From the NCBI GenBank assembly GCA_964017045.1, contig OZ024811.1, positions 16,328,312 to 16,392,311 of the forward strand: a stretch of 64,000 bases of DNA. The letters run 5' to 3'. Positions 56,925-64,000 of this stretch are shown piece by piece. This DNA is from Omphiscola glabra (lineage: Eukaryota; Mollusca; Gastropoda; Lymnaeidae). A program made the position numbers and the translations under genes. The notes below the pieces were generated by a model that was given only the letters and a program-made list of their open reading frames with translations, did no database searches and was not told where the DNA came from. Numbering within the stretch: the stretch's first letter is position 1; every line of letters starts with the position of its first letter.

Positions 56925-57430
56925 TGCTCGATGGTCAGTTATCCATGTCCATGTCATTGCTCGATGGTCAGTTATCCGTGTCATTGCTCGATGTCAGTTA
57001 TCCACGTCATTGCCAAAATGTCTGTTATCCATGTCATTGCTCGATGCCAGTTATCCATGTCATTGCTCCACGTAAATGTATCCATGTCATTGCTCGATGG
57101 CAGTTATCCCTGTCAATGCTGGATGGCAGTTATCCCTGTCAATGCTCGATGTCAGTTATCCGTGGCATTGCTCGATGTCAGTTATCCGTGTCATTGCTCG
57201 ATGTCAGTTCTCTGTCAGTGCTACATCATTGCTCGATGTCAGTTATCCATGTCATTGCTCGATATCTGCTATCCATGTCACTGCTCGATGTCACTTATAC
57301 ACCGTTATTGGATGTCCTTGTCAGTGCTTAATGTCATTGCCCGATGTCAGCCATCCACCATTGCTGGATTTCAGTTACTCATGTCGGTGCTCCGCGTCGT
57401 TGCTCGATGTCAGTTATCTATGGCACTGCT
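56925..57430. repeat. about 26-bp minisatellite, about 18 copies
   Basis: Units contain TCGATGTCAGTTATCCATGT then CATTGC, with many substitutions and length changes. Several overlapping Cys/Ser/His-rich frames are artefacts. Confidence 0.9.
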
Positions 57431-57856
57431 CGATATGACAAACACGGTAACACTGCTTGTAACACAATCGAGCCCGCCCATGCACATTCCATTCATCCAC
57501 CCACCACCAGGCTAAAAGTTGTTAAGATGTATTTTCGTACTCTGAAAACTAGTCCTCGCTGTGCACACACAAGCCACCTACATTCATTAGATGCTCATAC
57601 ATACGCCACGTTGTTCATGCCAATTATAGCTGGCTCTGTGTTTACCATCCCCATCCCGCGGACGTGTTTCAAACATCGACGCTACTGGACAATGTTAACT
57701 TTGTTTTGAGTTAACAACCACCTTAGACTGATTCACGATTTAAAAAACAAGAGACATTAACAAAAAGAGTCTCTGTTATTTTTTTTCCTCTTCGAGCCGG
57801 CAACCGTCTTAAACTGAACTACACGATTCGTAAAAAAAAGGACATTACGTCTAGGT

Positions 57857-58053
57857 CAGCGGTTATCAACCTGTGGGTCGCGACCCCTTTGGGTGTCGAA
57901 TGACCCTTTTCCAGGGGTCGCCTAAGACCATCGGAAAACACATATGCTCTACAGTTACGAAGTAGCAACGAAAATAATTTTGTGGCTGGGGGTCGCCACA
58001 ACACGAGGAACTGTATTAAAGGGTCGCGGCATTAGGAAGGTTATGAACCACTG
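57857..58053 (-). mobile_element. SPIN-like hAT MITE, copy 5
   Basis: 197 bp, from CAGCGGTTATCAACCTGTGG to GGTTATGAACCACTG, with a perfect target duplication GTCTAGGT (57849-57856, 58054-58061). Opposite orientation to copies 1, 2 and 4. Confidence 0.92.
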
Positions 58054-58684
58054 GTCTAGGTTCTTTTCCTTCTCATTTTCTTCTTATTATTAACTTCCAA
58101 GCAGAGTTTTCTTGTCATTTCGAGTTCACGTCATATCCGGTGTCGTCAGATGCACGCCATACATTTACGTCTATTCAACTTTAAGGTTTCCGTTTCCTCA
58201 GATTCTGTACTCTTCTGTTTCATTTAAATTTGTTTGACACCAACTTACACGATTCGTCACTGGCTTAATGAAGTTGGGGGGGGGGGTGTACAGGGGGCTG
58301 TCCGGCCCAGGTGTCACCACTTTTTTTCCTTTATAGGGAGAGGCGCATTTTGGCTAAATGCAGATTTGTTTTCGTGAAAAGGTGGGGATGGGGCGCAGCA
58401 AGGACTTTGTAACAGGACCGCGTGAAAATTTTTAGCGAGAGATCCACAGTTCTATTTTTTAGCATACGTCATTGAAGATGTTCCCGAAAATTCACGCAGG
58501 GTTCACGTCAAATAATCCGTGGGATACTATTACATAAAGATTCTGTGATTGTGATTATTACAAGTTTGACAATATTACACTTCTATTATTAAATCTCAGA
58601 TTTTCCCCCCCAGATGATCATTCACAATTTTTACATTATATTAGGGGAAAAATCAATTTAGTTACTGGAAGGTCTTGCGAGCTG

Positions 58685-58860
58685 TATTAAACCTTTCAGT
58701 GGGCCGGATTAAACCTTTCAGGGGGCCGGATTAAACCTTTCAGGGGGCCGGATTAAACCTTTTAGTGGGTCGGATTAAGACTTTCAGTGGGCCGAATTAA
58801 TCTTTCAGCGGGCCGAAGTAATCTTTCAGCGGCCGGATTAATCTTTCAGCGAGTTGCTAT
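58685..58860. repeat. 20-bp minisatellite, about 9 copies
   Basis: Units read GGGCCGGATTAAACCTTTCA with changes. Confidence 0.9.
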
Positions 58861-59459
58861 AGTTACTTTAAATTATAGAGTCTATGGAGAAACAAGAAAT
58901 ATATGTCGATTAGTATAAAAAGACACCCCCCCCCCCAAAAAAAAAAAGACAACAAACAAAGCAACAACCAAATCCCAATAATATTGAATGCTAATGGTTG
59001 GGTTGTTACAAGCCAGACCGGTTTCTGTCATAAAGATTCACATCACATTTGAATCTGTCACTGCCGGTGTGTTAATGTTGAGTTCCCGTTTCGCCAGTGG
59101 TAATATTGGAGAAATCGATGGCCGGGACGCAGAGTCGCTCAAATCGAGTCGTTGAACGGCAAGAACATTGACGAAACGCGCTTAAATGATCCAATTATTT
59201 GTGCAAAGTTTGCTCCAATCTGCGGGGCACGAGTATTGGATCCTGGTAGTCGTACACGCTGGCAGGCGCCTAGACAACGTGCAGTGATATATAGAAGTAT
59301 GAGCGTCAGCGGCGGGCTATTAATTGGTGTAAGACAGGTCTGAGAGTAGTCGGGTGATGTAGAAGTGGGGCATAGGTGGCCGGGGGGTGGGGGTGGTTAT
59401 AAAAATGTGACGTGGGTAACGAGCATAGATGAGTGTGAGGCGATGGCGTTCTGAGATGA

Positions 59460-59970
59460 GGGAACAGAGATGAGGGAACAGAGATGGTGTACAGTCTTGG
59501 TTTTATTTATGGTGTACACAGGAGTACAGAGAGGGTGTTCGGTCTGGGTTTTGCAATGGGTACAGATGAGTACAGATAGGGTTACAACCTGGGTTTTACA
59601 ATGGGTACAGATGAGTACAGAGAGGGCGTCAGTCTGGGTTTTTACAATGGGTACAGATGAGTACAGAGAGGGCGTCAGTCTGGGTGTTAAAATGAAGTAC
59701 ACATGAGTGCAGAAAGGGTGTCAGTCTGGGTGCTAAAATGTGTAGAGATGAGTAAAGATACGGTTACAATCCGGGTGTTACACTTTGTACAGATGAGTAA
59801 AGAGAAGGTGTTCGGTCTGGGTGTTACACTTTGTACAGATGAGTAAAGAGAAGGTGTTCGGTCTGGGTGTTACACTTTGTACAGATGAGTAAAGAGAAGG
59901 TGTTCGGTCTGGGTGTTACACTTTGTACAGATGAGTAAAGAGAAGGTGTTCGGTCTGGGTGTTACAATGG
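59460..59970. repeat. about 45-bp minisatellite, about 11 copies
   Basis: Units contain GTACAGATGAGTAAAGAGAA, then GGTGTTCGGTCTGGGTGTTA. Right-hand copies (about 59770-59960) are nearly identical, left ones diverged. Confidence 0.9.
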
Positions 59971-60419
59971 GATCTGACTGAGATCAGAAACACTTCAAAT
60001 CCCGGTGTTGGTTGTTCAGTTTCCGGTACAGGCTGCCATGCGTGGATATCTTCAGCTCTTTAAAACAGATTGATCGTGGTCCTCATAAAATCAAATAGTT
60101 CCCATACGATTCAATAAATGGTCTGGCGTTTTAGGCACGAGCACTTGAGCCAGGAACAGTTTCAATCCAACCTTGGCGACTGTTGTCTTGACAGTCTATT
60201 ATTAGAAGAAATGTTTGATAAAATGAAGATCACTTTATAATCGTATGTCAATCACGCCATAAAAAATAAAAATAAATATATAATTATAAATAAACTGGCA
60301 ATGACAACTTTATTAGCTACTTAAAAAAAATATAATTTTAAAAAAAAATATTCTGCCAAGACTGTTGTATTCGACACATCAAAACATGATAATTACTGTT
60401 TGACATGGGACACAGTTAA

Positions 60420-60700
60420 GATAATGCCAACCTTTATGTATGTCACGCGAGTGTGTCAACCTTCATGTAGGTCATGTGAGTGTGTCAACTTTCATGTAGG
60501 TCAAGTGAGTGTGCCAACCTTTATATATGTCACGTGAGTGTGTCAACCTTCATGTAGATCAAGTGAGTTTGTCAACCTTCATGTAGGTCATGTGAGTGTG
60601 TCAACCTTCATGTAGGTCATGTGAGTGTGTCAACCTTCATGTAGGTCATGTGAGTGTGTCAACCTTCATGTAGGTCAAGTGAGTTTGCCAACCGCTATTT
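60420..60700. repeat. 29-bp minisatellite, about 9 copies
   Basis: Units contain GTCAACCTTCATGTAGGTCA then TGTGAGTGT. Confidence 0.92.
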
Positions 60701-61116
60701 ATGTCCACACACTAAATCTGAAGATGGGGCGAAACTGGGGCTTTTCGGGCAAGCAGCCCCCCCCCCCCCTTTATTATTATTATTTGCTATCAAAATGAAA
60801 TCTTTAATCAGGTTAAGAAAACAATGTCTTGTGTGATACATTTAGACCACTTCTAGGCATACATGGTCTTTAAATGTTGTATTGACATCAGTGTCCGTGT
60901 AGCCACCATCACCCTGATGACTCGAGTCTTTCTAAACTCATTGTATTTTTTTGTGCTGATGCCATCTCTGTGTAAACATCTGTGTGGTATGCTCATGGTG
61001 TTATCTGATGGGGTTTCAATGGTGTGTTGATAGTAGAACACGGTGGATATCCTTGTATGAAATGTATGTTTCTTTATAATGTCTGCTAGTGTAGTAGAGT
61101 AATATAATAATTGAGT

Positions 61117-61295
61117 ATAACCTTGAATAATTGAGTATTGGTGGGAGGAAACTATCTGATAACCTTGAATAATTGAGTATTGGTGGGAGAAAACTATCTG
61201 ATAACCTTGAATAATTGAGTATTGGTGGGAGAAATCTATCTGATAACCTTGAATAATTGAGTATTGGTGGGAGAAAATTGTCTGATAACCTTCTG
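61117..61295. repeat. 42-bp minisatellite, about 4 copies
   Basis: Units contain TAACCTTGAATAATTGAGTA then TTGGTGGGAGAAAACTATCT. Confidence 0.9.
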
Positions 61296-61804
61296 ATAAC
61301 CTTCTTTGTGCGCCTAGGCTGATGTAAAGATATGGGATACTTAAGAACATATTATTATTAGAGCTGTACTGAAAATTCAACATTTTTTGTTGTTGTTGTT
61401 GTTCGTTTAGAATTCATTTGATGATGTTGGTATATCCACAGCGCTGTCATTTTCTAGACATTAGACTCACCTGAAGAGGCAAATAGAAAATTATTTTTTA
61501 ATTTCCATCACTATTTAGCATTTAAATCAATTAAAGTTTGTCTTGTAAGCGAGAACGCTCAATCATGATAGCAGGAAAGATATTGGAAATTCCAGTACGT
61601 ACTTGCATAGCTCTACTTTTTACAATTAAAAAGGAATTCCAAATAAAAAGGGAATTCCCAATCGAGCCTGGTTGGGGGAGGGGGGGTATATTTGTCCTAG
61701 GCCTTATGATCTATGGGTGTAAATTGTCTGTAAAGCTCTTAACCATATGAGGAAGTGTGTTATCTGAGAGCAAGACACATTTTCACTTTCATTGCTGTGA
61801 CTAT

Positions 61805-62125
61805 ATGTGCAACCTCTAAGTGTGTTATCTAAATGGGTTATCTTAGTGTGCTTTCTAAGTGTGTTATCTAAGTTGTTTATCTAAGTGTGTTATCTAAGTG
61901 TGTTATCTAAGTGTGTTATCTAAGTGGATTATCTAAGTGTGTTGTGTGTTTTAAGTAAGTGTGCTATCTACGTGTGTTATCCAAGTGTGTTATATAAGTG
62001 TGTTTATCTTAGTATGTTATCTAAGTTGGTTATCTAAGTGTGCTATGTAATTGTGTTATCTAAGTGTGCTAACTAAGTTTAATATCTAAGTGTGTTATCT
62101 AAGTAGGTTATCTAAATGTGCTATC
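61805..62125. repeat. 13-bp tandem repeat, about 24 copies
   Basis: Units read GTGTTATCTAAGT with frequent one- or two-base changes. Confidence 0.92.
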
Positions 62126-62279
62126 TTAGAGCTAGACACATGTTCAATACTAATGCTATAAAAAAGTTGTTAAACATGAAATATTGCTATTAAACTAAGT
62201 TGACAATAATGGGAGGCAATTAACCAGTTGGAGTTATCTTGCAATGATTGCCTGTTTGCTTGTTAGGGTTGTCCCGATG

Positions 62280-62330
62280 TAATCTATTTTTAATTTATAT
62301 ATATATATATATATATAAAATCCCTTGACA
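62280..62330. repeat. TA microsatellite
   Basis: A run of TATATATATATATATATA near 62298-62318. Confidence 0.85.
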
Positions 62331-62454
62331 ACTGAATCTAGTCAATTGATTTATAATTGCTTAAACAATTCGCACTAAGCAGAGCAACATAGGAAAGAAG
62401 TACTTTGTTGAGTGAGAGTTACACAATTAATTAATATTGAACCAGACCTTGGTG

Positions 62455-63005
62455 TCAAAACATTGTGTCAAAATATTGTGTCTGAAAATTTAGTCAGATC
62501 ATTTATTAAGAACATTATGTCAGAAAAGTGTGTCAGAACATAAAGTCAGAACACTGAGTAAGAAAATTGAACCAGAACTTCATGTCAGAACATCTGCACA
62601 TTGTGTCACATCATAATGTCAGAAAATTGTGCCAGAACATTTTATCAGAACATTGATTCAGAACATTGAGTCAAGACATTGTCTCAGAACATTGACTCAA
62701 AACATTGACTCAGAACATTGTGTCAGAACATTGACTCAGAACATTGATTCAGAACATTGAGTCAAGACATTGTCTCAGAACATTGACTCAAAACATTGAC
62801 TCAGAACATTGTGTCAGAACATTGACTCAGAACATTGTGTCAGAACATTGAGTCAGAACGTTGTCTCGGAACATTGAGTCAGAACATTGACTCAGAACAT
62901 TGTGTCAGAACATTGACTCAGAACATTGTGTCAGAACATTGACTCAGAACATTGTGTCAGAACATTGAGTCAGAACATTGACTCAGAACATTGAGTCAGA
63001 ACTTT
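62455..63005. repeat. 13-bp tandem repeat, about 40 copies
   Basis: Units read CAGAACATTGACT or CAGAACATTGTGT; a 26-bp higher-order alternation appears in the right half (62690-63000). Confidence 0.93.
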
Positions 63006-63215
63006 TTGACAACTTAGATTGAAAAAAAACCCAACAACTCAGAAGTTAATAGCTGTTATTCATTATAAAACAACTTAAACATTGTCATACACTTTGATTT
63101 AGCTGCTCGTTACAACACATATTAACCGTGATGTTAATTCTGACAAAATTTTCACTATATGACTTCAGTTTAACCTCAGTCTAATGAAAGCAGTTTAATT
63201 TATCTTCCTGCACAG

Positions 63216-63296
63216 GGGATGACAGCTGCTAATGACTCCTCACATGTTTCCAGGGACACAGTGATCCACCTGCACAGTCAACATGATACCAGATGA
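63216..63296 (+). CDS. weak candidate terminal exon
   Basis: An acceptor-like TTATCTTCCTGCACAG precedes 63216. The frame GMTAANDSSHVSRDTVIHLH continues to a TGA at 63294-63296. AATAAA follows at 63578-63583. No upstream exon is in the window and I recognise no family. A different open frame (63372-63578) downstream would then be 3' UTR. It could be chance. Confidence 0.2.
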   Translation, partial: GMTAANDSSHVSRDTVIHLHSQHDTR

Positions 63297-64000
63297 GACA
63301 ATCAAAGACCAGACTACAGTAGCAAATTCGTTTAGGGGAAGTTTGAGATCTGAACCAGCTTTCCCTCACAAATGTCCTCAGTCCACTTCTTACTAAACAT
63401 TTCACCTCCTCTCAGACAGCCGTTGCGTGCATTGGGATACACTCTGGCGATCGATTCCAACAAGAGTCCAGAGGTCTGGACCTGTGTTAATTTCTCTGGG
63501 GACAGTGCGGCCAGTTACTCTTTGTCTCCTGAAGGCACCAGTATGGTGTACGGACCATTGTTAAATCCCTTGGATTAAATAAATTACCTCCCTTTGCTAC
63601 AGCAACATTATTAAAACAAGTGTCTCTGTCATTTTTATCTATATAAATCTTTGCTCAAGTGAATTTTATTTATTGATCAACGAAAACACATTTCCTTCAT
63701 TCCTTCTCTGTATACTACTTTTTGTTATACAGAACCTGATTCAAGAATTTCCCGATAAATCTGTTTTGATTGAGTTGAATTTTTATTCTTTCTTCCGGTT
63801 TGTTTTCTGATTTTAATTTTCTTGCCTGTTCAAGTGTTGACCTGTGCTTTGTTTTCATTTAAACACTTGAAGTACTTCCGTTGGAATCTGATCCACTAGA
63901 TAAATGATTCAGCATTGAGTTTTAGTTTGAAAGAAAACTTGCAGCATATGTTTCAGTTGAATAGCTTAAAAAAGTGTTCAGCTATTTGTGTGTGACAGCA

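Noticed and set aside
56931..57709. Cys/Ser/His-rich open frames up to 194 codons
   Set aside because: They follow the 26-bp minisatellite in three frames with no splice or motif evidence.
63372..63578. 68-codon frame near the right end
   Set aside because: A stop lies just upstream in frame and there is no recognisable motif; more likely 3' UTR if the weak exon at 63216 is real.

Overview
The window is AT-rich, intron-bearing animal DNA with one 200-bp assembly gap (53377-53576). Long introns, many minisatellites, LINE fragments, hAT-type MITEs and a Ty3/Gypsy-type element point to an invertebrate metazoan. My best guess is a gastropod mollusc, possibly a freshwater pulmonate. That guess rests mainly on the SPIN-like hAT MITEs, a family reported from a pond snail, and on general genome texture. 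It is an inference, not a proof.

Left half (about 3-37 kb): two genes converge tail to tail. On the + strand, an 11-exon gene (3091-12106) encodes a low-complexity, coiled-coil and Arg/Ser-rich protein of about 1190 aa that I do not recognise. On the - strand, a 10-exon gene (36650 down to 12577) encodes an atypical seven-transmembrane receptor of about 655 aa with an intracellular loop 3 of about 300 aa. The stop codons are about 470 bp apart. Exon phases agree at every junction except one donor in the first gene (exon 2), which I could not fix. The receptor introns carry most of the repeats: a 4.6-kb array of a 37-bp unit in intron 8, a 28-bp array in intron 9, two further arrays in introns 5 and 4, a decayed LINE in intron 4, and in intron 2 a 5'-truncated LINE split by a complete 8.6-kb LTR retrotransposon.

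The LTR retrotransposon (27069-35672) has two 1398-bp LTRs that look identical, a 5-bp target duplication, a proline-tRNA-like primer site and a purine tract. Its reverse transcriptase is of Ty3/Gypsy type, but the domain order is Gag, protease, integrase, RT, RNase H, that is, integrase before RT, as in the unusual Gmr1 group. Gag and Pol share one frame and are separated by a UGA followed by CUA, a classical readthrough context. A second in-frame stop falls exactly at the expected catalytic glutamate of the integrase, so this copy is probably dead although very young.

Right half (about 37-64 kb): I find no well-supported gene. The region has about 17 separate minisatellite arrays, many poly-C/poly-G runs, LINE 3' fragments, a long palindrome and five short hAT MITEs with 8-bp target duplications whose ends match the SPIN/URR1-type Charlie elements known from vertebrates. 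A weak candidate terminal exon lies at 63216-63296.
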